DNA of 64,000 nt. Origin: JAJPHT01 sp035526585 (GTDB lineage: Archaea > Thermoplasmatota > SW-10-69-26 > JACQPN01 > JAJPHT01). Position 1 is the first letter of the stretch. Every line of letters begins with the position of its first letter. Where the stretch lies: positions 5,387 to 69,386 of the forward strand of contig DATLCC010000102.1 of NCBI GenBank assembly GCA_035526585.1, in the 5' to 3' direction. Below, one piece after another: positions 36,086-44,500 of the stretch. Made by a program: the position numbers and the translations under genes. The notes under the pieces are model-generated. The model worked only from the letters and a program-made list of their open reading frames with translations. It made no database searches and was not told where the DNA came from.

Positions 36086-36703
36086 TCAGGCCTCCCTGCG
36101 CGCGCGGGGCGGGCCGCGGGGGCCGCGGGGCGCGCGGGGCGCCTTCACGGCGTTCGGGTCGCGGTCCTCGACGAGCCACTCGAGCTTGCCAAGGCCGGGC
36201 TGGCGCATGGTGAGGCCGATCTTGGACTCGCGCGGGGAGAGCTCGTTGAGGCTCACCGTGACGAGGCGGGCCCTGACCTTGTCTCCGAGCCCGACCCAGC
36301 GGCCGGTCTCCTTGCCCGTGAGGCGCTCGTTGCCGAGGTCCACGTTGAGGTAGTCGTTCATGATCTGCGACATGTGGAGCAGACCATCGAGGGGGCCGAA
36401 GCGGACGAAGGCGCCGAACTCGACGACCTCGCACACGGTGCCTTCCACGACCTCGCCGACCTCGGGCTTGAAGGCGAGCGCGTTGAACTTCACGCGCTGG
36501 TAGACCGCGCCATCGCCGTGGATGACGCGACCTTCGCCCAGGCGCTGGATGTCCGTGGCGAGGAGCGTGAAGCCGTACTTCTTGTTGAGCCGCCCCTCGA
36601 AGGAGCGGTGGACGAGCTCGCGGGCGACCGCATCTTGGTCCTCGCCGAGCTCGTTGGGCGGGATGCGGACGGTGTCTTCCATCTCGACGATCTGATAGAC
36701 CAT
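36086..36703 (-). CDS. rpo7: DNA-directed RNA polymerase subunit Rpo7 (RpoE')
   Basis: 205 residues. N-terminal stalk domain (VYQIVEMEDTVRIPPNELG) and a C-terminal S1/OB domain (GTVCEVVEFGAFVRFGPLDGLLHMSQI), then a basic tail rich in Pro-Arg-Gly. It forms the polymerase stalk with Rpo4 and binds emerging RNA. A GGAGG ribosome binding site lies 8 bases before ATG, and a TATATAA box at 36798 gives a leader of about 70 bases, so this transcript is not leaderless. Confidence 0.95.
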   Translation of the reverse strand: MVYQIVEMEDTVRIPPNELGEDQDAVARELVHRSFEGRLNKKYGFTLLATDIQRLGEGRVIHGDGAVYQRVKFNALAFKPEVGEVVEGTVCEVVEFGAFVRFGPLDGLLHMSQIMNDYLNVDLGNERLTGKETGRWVGLGDKVRARLVTVSLNELSPRESKIGLTMRQPGLGKLEWLVEDRDPNAVKAPRAPRGPRGPPRARREA

Positions 36704-36721
36704 GGTCTGACCTCCGTTGCG

Positions 36722-36788
36722 CCCTCGCCGCCTGACGGCGGCGAGGGAGGGAGCGCCCTGGCGGGCGCAGCGGATGGGCGGCCCATCC
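36722..36788 (-). promoter_or_regulatory. Three hairpins in the rpo7 leader
   Basis: CCCTCGCCGCC/GGCGGCGAGGG (36722-36747, 11 bp, loop TGAC), GCGCCC/GGGCGC (36753-36768, loop TGGC) and GGATGGGC/GCCCATCC (36772-36788) stand between TATA box and ribosome binding site. They could fold the leader RNA and control translation. Confidence 0.5.
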
Positions 36789-36797
36789 TGGACCGCC

Positions 36798-36804
36798 TAT
36801 ATAA
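36798..36804 (-). promoter_or_regulatory. TATA box of the rpo7-spt4 operon
   Basis: TTATATA on the minus strand is the strongest TATA match in the region, about 95 bases upstream of the rpo7 ATG. Confidence 0.7.
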
Positions 36805-36926
36805 CCGTTTGTCGGGCGAGGGCGCGGACTCGGGCGCGGGGTGGGGGCGGACGAGGGCGCGGAAGCGGCCGGCCCGCTCCCCGCCGCCCGCGTCCCGCCC
36901 CGCGCCCGCTTGCGCGCCCGCGCCCG

Positions 36927-37880
36927 TCACGGGCGCGACCGGCGCGCCAGCAGCGCGCCGATCGCGCGCGTGATCGGAAGCCCCGTCGCGTCCTCCAGCC
37001 AGAGCCACGCGGGCTCCGAGTTCGCTTCGAGGAAGACGTACTCGTCCTGGGGCGTGCGGATGAGGTCCACGCCGCTGTAGTCGAGCCCGCAGTCCTTCAC
37101 GATCGCGGCGCACGCGCGCCGTACGGGCGCGGGGAGCTCCAGCTTCGTGTAGCGCATCCCCTCCTCGTAGTGTCGCCAGTCGATACGCGTGCTCTCCTTC
37201 TCCTGCGAGTGGATCTCGACGGCGAACACCTTCGCGCCCACGACCGTCGCCCGCACCTCGGTCCGCTTCTCCACGTACTCCTGCGCGAGCACCGGCGCGA
37301 GGCGCACGCTCTCCGCGTCGCTGATATCGTTCGAGGTGACGCGGCTCGTGAGCACGCGGCGCGACTCTGGCACGCCCGCGCTGCCGCTCGGAGATTTCAC
37401 GGCCGCCGCGCGATGCTTGCGCACGAACGCGCGGAACTCCCGGGGGTCGCTCGTGAGGAGCGTCTCGGGGATCGCGAGCCCCCGCTCGCGCGCGAGGCGC
37501 AGCTGGAGCAGCTTGTCGCTCGAGGCGAGCGCGCGCCACGGATCGTTGACCCACGCGAAGCCGTGCGCCTGGCGCAGAGCCACGAGGCCCGCGATGGCGG
37601 CCGCGCGGGCGAAAGGGCGGGCGGCGCGCGCGAGCCCGGGCGCGAGGCGCACGCTCTCCGCGGAGGAGAACCAGCCGACCTTCGTCTCCGCCAGGTCGAG
37701 CGCGCCGATCCTTGCCCGCACCGGACCGCGCGGCCCGAGCGCCACGCTCAGGGTGGAGGAGGCGGGAAAAAGGCGAGGGTCGAGCACGCGCGGCTCGAGG
37801 CCGTGGCGCGGGAGCTCGTCGCAGAGCGCGACGACGTTGGGGTGGTCCGGGCGGCCCAGGAGGAGCGCGTGCCGATTCAT
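36927..37880 (-). CDS. ATP-grasp ligase, graspetide-maturase-like
   Basis: 317 residues from ATG 37880. ATP-grasp features: WVNDPWRALASSDKLLQL, the nucleotide-binding Lys in AAAVKSPSG, LAQEYVEKRTEVRATVVG, and the metal-binding end YVFLEANSEPAWLWLED followed by ATGLPITRAIGALL. The N-terminal PNVVALCDELPRHGLEPRVL with LDPRLFP resembles maturases of ATP-grasp modified peptides (MvdD and SAV_5884 types) more than RimK itself. These join Asp/Glu side chains to Ser/Thr or Lys in a peptide. The ATG overlaps the stop of a 33-codon gene, its likely substrate. Confidence 0.85.
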   Translation of the reverse strand: MNRHALLLGRPDHPNVVALCDELPRHGLEPRVLDPRLFPASSTLSVALGPRGPVRARIGALDLAETKVGWFSSAESVRLAPGLARAARPFARAAAIAGLVALRQAHGFAWVNDPWRALASSDKLLQLRLARERGLAIPETLLTSDPREFRAFVRKHRAAAVKSPSGSAGVPESRRVLTSRVTSNDISDAESVRLAPVLAQEYVEKRTEVRATVVGAKVFAVEIHSQEKESTRIDWRHYEEGMRYTKLELPAPVRRACAAIVKDCGLDYSGVDLIRTPQDEYVFLEANSEPAWLWLEDATGLPITRAIGALLARRSRP

Positions 37881-37978
37881 TGGCCTTCGTTCTTGATGGT
37901 CTCGCGATCGAAGGTGGCGCCGGCCGGACCGCGCGGGGTGGGCTCGGAGCGGGCGTAGAGGAAGGGCGTGCGCTTCAT
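37877..37978 (-). CDS. Candidate ATP-grasp-modified peptide precursor
   Basis: 33 residues with strongly GC-rich third positions. Residues 4-15 read TPFLYARSEPTP and residues 21-33 read ATFDRETIKNEGQ. The order PF-x-x-AR, Pro/Thr-rich middle and FD-x-ET resembles short targets of ATP-grasp peptide maturases, which often carry PF-x-LRYAR and YDPET-like strings (recalled, not searched). Thr22, Thr27, Asp24, Glu26 and Glu31 could be cross-linked. The TGA overlaps the ligase ATG (ATGA), and a TATA-like CTTACTATCC lies 23-32 bases upstream of its ATG. An alternative is that the ligase starts at a TTG at 37982, but that N terminus is Arg/His-rich and unlike protein. Confidence 0.6.
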   Translation of the reverse strand: MKRTPFLYARSEPTPRGPAGATFDRETIKNEGQ

Positions 37979-38000
37979 GCAAGGAGCCTCAAGACCGTCA

Positions 38001-38010
38001 GGATAGTAAG
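38001..38010 (-). promoter_or_regulatory. TATA-like box before the peptide gene
   Basis: CTTACTATCC on the minus strand, centred 27 bases from ATG 37978, the leaderless spacing. It places the transcript start at the peptide ATG. Confidence 0.5.
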
Positions 38011-38031
38011 AGCGTGTCGATAGGCCCGCTC

Positions 38032-38361
38032 CTACATCGAGGCCGGGCGCTTCGACATCGCCTCGATGTCGACGCTCTGCCAGGTCATCGAGGGGCCGAA
38101 CTTGGCTTCGCTCGACTGCGGTTGGCTGACCCAGGTCTTGCTGTTGCCGCGCGTGAGGATGCCTCGCGAGTCGAGGAGCTCGAGGAGCGCGGCGACGTCG
38201 TCGGGGCGCATGTCGTCGCTCTCGATGCTGACGCTCACGTGGCGGTCCTGCCCGTTCTCGTCGTAGCGGAAGAGGACGCTCACCTGGTTGTCGCTCGCCT
38301 TCGCCGTGTCGACGTTCTTGAGCTTGCGACCCAGCTTCAGCTTGGTCTCGTACTCGGCCAT
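38032..38361 (-). CDS. Hypothetical protein
   Basis: 109 residues. Starts MAEYETKLKLGRKLKNVD, then a beta-rich core (VSVLFRYDENG, RHVSVSIES) and a helical segment DDVAALLELLDSRGIL. Soluble. No family is recognised. It precedes the peptide/ligase pair on the same strand with 53 bases between, and that gap carries its own TATA-like box, so joint function is not implied. Confidence 0.65.
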   Translation of the reverse strand: MAEYETKLKLGRKLKNVDTAKASDNQVSVLFRYDENGQDRHVSVSIESDDMRPDDVAALLELLDSRGILTRGNSKTWVSQPQSSEAKFGPSMTWQSVDIEAMSKRPASM

Positions 38362-38407
38362 CCCACCCCGATTCGGCTCGGAAGGTTTGGCGCTTTCTAG
38401 AAGTCGG

Positions 38408-38992
38408 TCACGCCGGAACCGGGCGCACCCGGATCGTCCCGGTGCCCGTCCCCTGGCCGGAGAACTCGACGGTCCAGTCGCCCGGCACGACCGCGCCGCC
38501 GGTCGCCGTGCCGGCCATAGTGACGCCGCAGTGGACGTTGGACGGGTCGCCGGTCCCGGTCGAGGGCGCGGCGAAGGCGTCCGCGTGCGTCGAGCCGTCC
38601 GGGCGCTTCACGACCGCGTGCATCGGGCCGGCGCATGCGTACCCGGTGAGGGTCGTGCCGGGTTGGAAGTCGATCACGACCTCGAGCTGGACCGTGTTGT
38701 TCGGGATGGTGAACGTCTTCGTCTCGCCGGCCGTCGCGTAGTCGTGCGTGACGTTGAGCCAGAACGTCCCTGGCGGGGTCGGCACGGGCGGCGCCGGCGT
38801 GGACGCGGGCGTCGTGTTCGTCGGCTGCGGCGTCGGCACCGTCGTCGGCGTGGGCGTCGGCTCGGGCGTCGCGTCGGGGGTCGGCGACGCCTCGGGCGTC
38901 GAGGTGACCGGGGGCGTCGTCGTGCCGGCGGGCTTCGCGCAGCCGCTCACGAGGAGCGCGAGCACGAGGATCGAGGCGAGGACGACGCGCAC
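38408..38992 (-). CDS. Lipoprotein with Thr/Pro linker and C-terminal beta domain
   Basis: 194 residues. Lipobox LVLALLVSGCAKP, then a ~50-residue linker of Thr-Pro repeats, typical of archaeal surface proteins that are heavily O-glycosylated, then a ~115-residue beta domain with two Cys (GYACAGP and VHCGVT) and GDWTVEFSGQGTGTG near the end, reminiscent of P-domain or pre-peptidase C-terminal folds. Function unknown; extracellular ligand binding is possible. Confidence 0.78.
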   Translation of the reverse strand: MRVVLASILVLALLVSGCAKPAGTTTPPVTSTPEASPTPDATPEPTPTPTTVPTPQPTNTTPASTPAPPVPTPPGTFWLNVTHDYATAGETKTFTIPNNTVQLEVVIDFQPGTTLTGYACAGPMHAVVKRPDGSTHADAFAAPSTGTGDPSNVHCGVTMAGTATGGAVVPGDWTVEFSGQGTGTGTIRVRPVPA

Positions 38993-39003
38993 GTCTTCTC
39001 ACC

Positions 39004-41124
39004 TCAGATGCCGACGAAGCTGTAGGTGACCACGAGGCCCGCGATGATGACGGAGATCGTCGTCATCGCCTTGATGAGCGGGTTGATCGCGGGGCCCGCG
39101 GTGTCCTTGAAGGGGTCGCCGACCGTGTCGCCGACGACGGCGGCCTTGTGGGCGGGGCTCCCCTTGCCGCCGTGCACGCCGCTCTCGAAGCTCTTCTTCG
39201 CGTTGTCCCACGCGCCACCCGCGTTGGACATGAGGAGCGCGAGGGCGAAGCCGCCGACGATCGTGCCCATGATCATGCCGCCAAGCGCCAGAGGGCCCAG
39301 GACGAAGCCCACGACGATCGGCGCGGCGACGGCGAGGCTGCCGGGGACGACCATCTCCTTGAGGGCCGCCTTCGTGACGATGGCGACGCAGGTCTGGTAG
39401 TCGGGCTTGCGCTTCCCGGCCATGATCTGGCCGTCGGCGAACTGGCGGCGCACCTCGTTCACGACGGCGTGCGCGGCGCGCCCGACGGCGGCCATCGCGT
39501 AGCTGCTGAAGAGGAAGACGATCGCCGCGCCCAGGAGGAGGCCCGAGAGGACGAAGGGGTTGCTGACCTCGAAGACGATGCTCTTCGAGGCGTCGAGGAG
39601 CGCGGCTGCGTGCGCGCTCTCGTTGGCGTGGTCGACGAAGTCGGCGAAGAGGACGAGGGCCGCGAGCGCGGCGCTGCCGATCGCGTACCCCTTCGTCGTC
39701 GCCTTCGTCGTGTTGCCCACGGCGTCCAGCGCGTCGGTGACCTTGCGCACGTCGGGCGGGAGCTCCGACATCTCGGCGACTCCGCCCGCGTTGTCGGTGA
39801 TCGGACCGTACGTGTCGAGCGCGACGACCATGCCGGCCACGGAGAGCATGCCGACGGCGGCCATCGCGACGCCGTAGAGGCCGAGCCCGGCGCCCGCGGC
39901 GTTGCCGAGCATGTAGCTCGAGATGATGCCGGCCACGACGAAGAGGACCGGGATGAAGACGGACTGGAGGCCCACCGCGAGGCCCTGGATGATGTTCGTC
40001 GCGGGGCCGGTCGTCGAGGCGTCCACGATCCCCTTCACGGGCGCGTAGCCCTGGCTCGTGAAGTAGTCCGTGACGAAGACGAGCGCGAGCGTGAGGATCA
40101 GGCCGATGATCGCGGCGAACAGGAAGTTCACGTGGATCGTCGGGAACACGTAGGCCCACACGAGGGCGAAGCCGATCGCGCTCACGCAGCAGGTCGCGAT
40201 GACGCCCATGTACAGGGCGTTCATGATGTTCTCGTTCTTCGGCAGGCGCACGAAGAAGATGCCGACGATGCTCGCGACGATGGCGAAGGCGCCAAGCGTC
40301 AGCGGGAAGAGGATGCCGGCCTCGCCGTACGCGGCGAAGACGCCGGCCGTCGCGGCGAGCGTCATCGCGGCGACGAGCGTCACGACGTACGTCTCGAAGA
40401 GGTCGGCGCCCATGCCGGCGCAGTCGCCGACGTTGTCGCCGACGTTGTCCGCGATGACGGCGGGGTTGCGCGGGTCGTCCTCGGGGATCCCTGCCTCGAC
40501 CTTGCCGACGAGGTCGGCGCCGACGTCGGCGGCCTTCGTGTAGATGCCGCCGGCGATGCGCGCGAAGAGCGTGATGAGCGACGCGCCGAACGCGAAGCCG
40601 ATGAGGTTCAGGGGCGTCTCCTGGACGGTGAGGCCGAAGACGCGCTGGAAGGAGATATAGAGGCCGCCCAGGCCGATGATGCCCAGGCCCACGACGGCGA
40701 AGCCGTTGACCGCGCCTGCGCGGAACGAGAGCGCGAGCGCGGGCTTGATGCCGCCGCGAGCGGCCTCCGCGACGCGCGCGTTCGAGGACACGCTGATCCA
40801 CATGCCGATGTAGCCCGCGAGCGCGGAAAGGAGCGCGCCGATGACGAAGCCACCGGCCGTGAAGTACCAGAAGGCCTTGCCCGTGGCGACGCCCACGCCG
40901 GCGAAGACGATCGTGAGGATCGCCGCGAAGATGGCGACGACCTGGTACTCGACCTTGAGGAAGGCGAACGCGCCCTCGCGGACGGCGCCCTGGATCTCCT
41001 GCATGCGCGCGTTCCCGCGGCTCTTCGAGAGGATGGTGGAGGCGAGGTAGGCCGCGAAGGCGAGGGCGACGATGCCCGCGAGCGGACCGAGGTAGGAAAC
41101 GGTGGCGAAGTCCAACGGGATCAC
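39004..41124 (-). CDS. hppA: Membrane-bound proton-pumping pyrophosphatase, K+-independent type
   Basis: 706 residues, some 16 membrane helices, from a GTG start. Substrate motifs are intact: DNVGDNVGDCAGMGADLFETY, TDNAGGVAEMSELP and GDTVGDPFKDTAGPAINPLIK. GNTTKATTKGYAIGSAAL carries Lys where K+-dependent enzymes have Ala, so this should be the K+-independent class. It couples hydrolysis of pyrophosphate from biosynthesis to proton export. It is divergent from aspS across about 180 bases. Confidence 0.96.
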   Translation of the reverse strand: MIPLDFATVSYLGPLAGIVALAFAAYLASTILSKSRGNARMQEIQGAVREGAFAFLKVEYQVVAIFAAILTIVFAGVGVATGKAFWYFTAGGFVIGALLSALAGYIGMWISVSSNARVAEAARGGIKPALALSFRAGAVNGFAVVGLGIIGLGGLYISFQRVFGLTVQETPLNLIGFAFGASLITLFARIAGGIYTKAADVGADLVGKVEAGIPEDDPRNPAVIADNVGDNVGDCAGMGADLFETYVVTLVAAMTLAATAGVFAAYGEAGILFPLTLGAFAIVASIVGIFFVRLPKNENIMNALYMGVIATCCVSAIGFALVWAYVFPTIHVNFLFAAIIGLILTLALVFVTDYFTSQGYAPVKGIVDASTTGPATNIIQGLAVGLQSVFIPVLFVVAGIISSYMLGNAAGAGLGLYGVAMAAVGMLSVAGMVVALDTYGPITDNAGGVAEMSELPPDVRKVTDALDAVGNTTKATTKGYAIGSAALAALVLFADFVDHANESAHAAALLDASKSIVFEVSNPFVLSGLLLGAAIVFLFSSYAMAAVGRAAHAVVNEVRRQFADGQIMAGKRKPDYQTCVAIVTKAALKEMVVPGSLAVAAPIVVGFVLGPLALGGMIMGTIVGGFALALLMSNAGGAWDNAKKSFESGVHGGKGSPAHKAAVVGDTVGDPFKDTAGPAINPLIKAMTTISVIIAGLVVTYSFVGI

Positions 41125-41272
41125 CGGATGCCGGCCAGCGGCCGGCGGGGTCGCGCGGCCATTCTAGAAGGCCGGTATGAGGCTTTCGGGGCGAGTCGGG
41201 CGTGCGCGCGGGCGAGCGCGCGGGCGCCGGAACGCGCGCGCTTCGCGTGCCCGCGCCCCTCGCCCGGACTGG

Positions 41273-41280
41273 CTTTTATG
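41273..41280 (+). promoter_or_regulatory. TATA box CTTTTATG before aspS
   Basis: CTTTTATG lies 27-34 bases before ATG 41307, consistent with a leaderless transcript. Confidence 0.55.
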
Positions 41281-41306
41281 TAGAGGTCCCATCATCGCGC
41301 GCCCAT

Positions 41307-42662
41307 ATGACCGTCGACCTCCGGCAGCGCAAGTACGCCCTCGACATCCACGGCAAGGAGATGGACGGCCAGGAGGTCGTCGTCGCGGGGTGGATGCAGG
41401 AGATCCGCGACATGGGGAAGATGGCGTTCATCATCCTCCGCGACCGCTCCGGCACGCTGCAGGTGTTCGCGATGAAGGCGAAGGTGGACGAGGCGCTCTA
41501 CCTGACGCTCACGAAGGACCTGCAGCGCGAGTCGGTGATCGCGGTGCGCGGCCACGTGAAGGCCAGCGACAAGGCGAGGAACGGCTACGAGATCATCCCG
41601 TCGGAGGTCCGTGTGCTGAACCCTGCCGAGGCGCCGCTCCCCATGGGGATCGTGGACAAGGTCGACGTGGATTTCGAGACGCGGCTCGACAACCGGTTCC
41701 TCGACCTGCGCAAGCCCGACGTCGCCGCGATCTTCCGCGTGCGCTCGGCGCTCGTGAAGGCGGGCATCGACTCGTTCACGCGGATGGGCTTCTGCCAGGT
41801 GCACACGCCGCGCATCATCGGCGCGTCCTCCGAAGGCGGCACGGACCTCTTCCCGGTCAAGTACTTCGAGAAGGACGCGTACCTCGCGCAATCGCCGCAG
41901 CTCTACAAGCAGATGCTGATGGCGACCGGCATGGACCGCCAGTTCGAGGTCGCGACGTACTTCCGCGCCGAGAAGCACAACTCGTACCGGCACCTGAACG
42001 AGGTCACCGCGTTCGACGTGGAGATGGCGTTCATCGAGAGCGAGGAGGAGGTCCTCCACGTGCTCGAGACCGCCGTGCGCGACATGTGGGCGGGCGTGCA
42101 CGAGCACTGCAGGTCCGAGCTCGCGATCCTCCAGAAGGAGGTCAAGGTCCCCGCCCTGCCCTTCCCCCGCGTCCACTACGACGACGCGCTGAAGATGGTG
42201 AACGAGACGAAGCGGTGGACCAACGACAAGGGCGAGGTCGCCGAGATCCCCTGGGGCGACGACCTCAACGCCGCGGCCGAGAAGATCCTCGGCGACGTCA
42301 TGGTCGCGAAGGGGCACCACTTCTACTTCATCACGAAGTACCCCGAGACGATCCGCCCCTTCTACACGTACGTGGAGGAGGGCACGGCTGTCACGCGCAG
42401 CTTCGATCTCGAGCACAACGGCTTGGAGGTCACGAGCGGCGCGCAGCGCCAGCACGACCCGAAGAAGCTCGAGAGCCGCATCCGCGACAAGGGGCTCGAC
42501 CCCGCGGACTTCACGGACTACCTCAAGCCCTTCCGCTACGGCATGCCGCCGCACGGGGGATTCGGATTGGGCATCGACCGGCTCACGATGGAAGTGCTCG
42601 GGCTCGCGAACGTGCGCGAGGCGGTCCTCTTTCCGCGGGACCGCACGCGCCTCGCGCCGTAG
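41307..42662 (+). CDS. aspS: Aspartyl-tRNA synthetase
   Basis: 451 residues. N-terminal OB fold (VVVAGWMQEIRDMGKMAFIILRDRSG, core WMQEIRDMGKMAFI) and class II core with motif 1 around FTRMGFCQVHTPRIIGASSEGGTDLF, motif 2 FRAEKHNSYRHLNEVTAFDVEM (both cited in part: VHTPRIIGASSEGG, FRAEKHNSYRHLNE), and motif 3 GGFGLGIDRLTMEVL. Archaeal-length enzyme without the bacterial insertion. Charges tRNA-Asp and perhaps tRNA-Asn. The start is ATG 41307; the upstream frame is non-coding. Confidence 0.96.
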   Translation: MTVDLRQRKYALDIHGKEMDGQEVVVAGWMQEIRDMGKMAFIILRDRSGTLQVFAMKAKVDEALYLTLTKDLQRESVIAVRGHVKASDKARNGYEIIPSEVRVLNPAEAPLPMGIVDKVDVDFETRLDNRFLDLRKPDVAAIFRVRSALVKAGIDSFTRMGFCQVHTPRIIGASSEGGTDLFPVKYFEKDAYLAQSPQLYKQMLMATGMDRQFEVATYFRAEKHNSYRHLNEVTAFDVEMAFIESEEEVLHVLETAVRDMWAGVHEHCRSELAILQKEVKVPALPFPRVHYDDALKMVNETKRWTNDKGEVAEIPWGDDLNAAAEKILGDVMVAKGHHFYFITKYPETIRPFYTYVEEGTAVTRSFDLEHNGLEVTSGAQRQHDPKKLESRIRDKGLDPADFTDYLKPFRYGMPPHGGFGLGIDRLTMEVLGLANVREAVLFPRDRTRLAP

Positions 42663-42741
42663 GCGCACTCGGCATCGAGCACCTGCCCATCGCACGCTCC
42701 ACGTCGAACGGAACCACGGCGCTCTCGAAGGACACGAAGAC

Positions 42742-43284
42742 GTGACGGGGTCGTCGTCGGGGGCGGCGCAAGCTTGGGCGGGACATCCGCTCGGTTGGCA
42801 GAAGATTCTTGCGAGGCCCGGACTCCTTGGGGACTCGGTGGCCGCCGCCCCAGTACGCGACGAGATCGTGGTCCTGCTCGTGGACGACGATCCGTTCATC
42901 CGCGAATTCCTGCCCCTCCTCGTCCTCCGCGGCGCCCCTCCGGGTACGCCGCTCCCCCGCATCGAGGTCGCGCAGGCGCCCGAGGAGGCGCTTGCGCTGA
43001 GCGGCTCGCTGAAGGCGACGCGCCTCGTCGTGGTCTCGGATTTTGATCTCAAGACCGCGACGACGGGCCTCGACCTTCTCGTCGAGATGGCGCGCCGCCG
43101 GCCCGATTCGGTGCGGATCCTCCTCAGCGGGCACCGCCGCGTCGAGCTGGGCTCCCTGGTCGATCACCCCGAGCACGTGCAGTGCTTCCTGGAGAAGCCG
43201 TTCAAGCTGCAGGAGCTGATCGCCCCCCTCTGGCAGGCGATCCTCACGGGCCTCGCGACGCGGGATCCTCGTCAGGGATCGTGA
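42742..43284 (+). CDS. Response regulator receiver protein
   Basis: 180 residues from GTG 42742; a GTG at 42838 would give 148 and removes a poorly conserved lead. Receiver marks: VVLLVDDDPFIREF, phospho-Asp in VVSDFDLKTATTG, LSGH, and Lys in FLEKPFKLQEL. No output domain. It converges with the histidine kinase of the Kai operon and overlaps its 3' end by 41 bases, so it may be the kinase's partner. Similar to the receiver at 8385. Confidence 0.82.
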   Translation: MTGSSSGAAQAWAGHPLGWQKILARPGLLGDSVAAAPVRDEIVVLLVDDDPFIREFLPLLVLRGAPPGTPLPRIEVAQAPEEALALSGSLKATRLVVVSDFDLKTATTGLDLLVEMARRRPDSVRILLSGHRRVELGSLVDHPEHVQCFLEKPFKLQELIAPLWQAILTGLATRDPRQGS

Positions 43285-44500
43285 ACCGGAACACGCTCCC
43301 CTTCCCTCGTCCCTGGCTCTCGACCCAGATGCGCCCGCCATGGCGCTCGACGATCTTCTTGCAGAGGGCGAGCCCCATCCCGGTCCCAGGATGGCGCCCC
43401 CGCGGATCGAGGCGCGTGAAGATGGTGAAGAGGCGCGGGACGTCGACGGGATCGATGCCGAGCCCTTCGTCCTTGACGCTGAAATGCCAGGCGCGCCCCT
43501 CGCGGCGCGCGTCGATCTCGATGCGAGGCGGGGCGCCGGGGGCGGTGAACTTGATCGCGTTCTGGACGAGGTTCTGGAACACGCGTGGCAGATGCACGGG
43601 GTCCCCATGGATGGCGGGGAGGTCGCCGACGCGGATCTTCGCGCGCGCTTCGCGGATGGCGACGTCGAGCGATTCGAGGACGTCCGCCACCGCCTTCTTC
43701 GTGTCGACGATCTGCCCCGAGCCCCCCTTGTCCGCGGACGAGTATTCGAGGAGCGCCCGCACGAGCTCGTGCATCCGCGAGGTCCCGGCTGCCGCGCGCT
43801 CGAGGAGGAGCCGCTGGCCGGCGTCGAGCGAGAGCTTGTCGTCCTCGAGGAGCATGTGGACGCTCGTGCCGATCGCGCGCAGCGGCTCCTGGATGTCGTG
43901 GGAGGCGACGTACGCGAACTCGCGGAGCTCCGCGTTGGAGCGCTCCAGCTCGAGCGCGGTCCGCGTCAATTCCGAGATGTCCGTCACGATGAGGCAGACG
44001 TGCGGGACGCTGTCGCCCTCGCGCACGAGGAACGAGCCGCTCGCCACGAGCGCGGGGACGCGGGTCCCGTCCACGGCGAGGATCGGGATCTCCAGTGAGA
44101 CGCCAGCCGTGGGCTCCTTGACGAGGCGCTGGATCGAGGGGCGGTCGGTCTCGTCGACGAAATCGTGGATCGAGCGCGCGAGGACCCGATCCAGCGTCGT
44201 CCTCGCAAGCTGCGCGAACCGCGCGTTCGCGTACACGATGGTCCCGTCGGGCGCGAGCGTCAGCGCACCTTCCGCCATCGTCTCGACAAGGATGCGAAAA
44301 GGATGGTCGGCGCCTTCGAGCGTGTAGGCGCGCTCGCCTCGCGGTCCGCTCACGACGATCGCGTCGACCTCGCCCGACCTGATCGCGTCAAGCGTCGCCT
44401 CGGCCTCCTCGAGCCTTGCGCGCAGCCGCTCCCACTCCTTCTCGCTCCGGCGCCCGGGCTTCGCGGCCTTGCGGGAGCGCGCTCCCTTCTTCGAGGTCAT
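43244..44500 (-). CDS. PAS-type histidine kinase of the Kai operon
   Basis: 418 residues. A basic start (SKKGARSRKAAKPGRR), a coiled coil, a PAS domain (RILVETMAEGALTLAPDGTIVY, core MAEGALTLAPDGTIVYAN), HisKA with FAYVASHDIQEPLRAIG, and HATPase_c with NLVQNAIKFT, DEGLGID and GTGMGLALCKKI. No membrane helix. Its ATG overlaps the stop of the first KaiB gene (ATGA), so the clock proteins and the kinase are made together. In cyanobacteria KaiB-fold proteins control the kinases SasA and CikA, so this kinase is a likely output. Confidence 0.9.
   Translation of the reverse strand: MTSKKGARSRKAAKPGRRSEKEWERLRARLEEAEATLDAIRSGEVDAIVVSGPRGERAYTLEGADHPFRILVETMAEGALTLAPDGTIVYANARFAQLARTTLDRVLARSIHDFVDETDRPSIQRLVKEPTAGVSLEIPILAVDGTRVPALVASGSFLVREGDSVPHVCLIVTDISELTRTALELERSNAELREFAYVASHDIQEPLRAIGTSVHMLLEDDKLSLDAGQRLLLERAAAGTSRMHELVRALLEYSSADKGGSGQIVDTKKAVADVLESLDVAIREARAKIRVGDLPAIHGDPVHLPRVFQNLVQNAIKFTAPGAPPRIEIDARREGRAWHFSVKDEGLGIDPVDVPRLFTIFTRLDPRGRHPGTGMGLALCKKIVERHGGRIWVESQGRGKGSVFRFTIPDEDPASRGP

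Noticed and set aside
37877..37982. TTG-start N-terminal extension of the ATP-grasp ligase
   Set aside because: The extension is Arg/His-rich, whereas the other frame gives a compact peptide with good codon use, a TATA box and an ATGA overlap.
39148..41283. 711-codon plus-strand frame antisense to the pyrophosphatase
   Set aside because: Asp/Glu/Arg-rich shadow; the minus strand encodes a complete proton pyrophosphatase.
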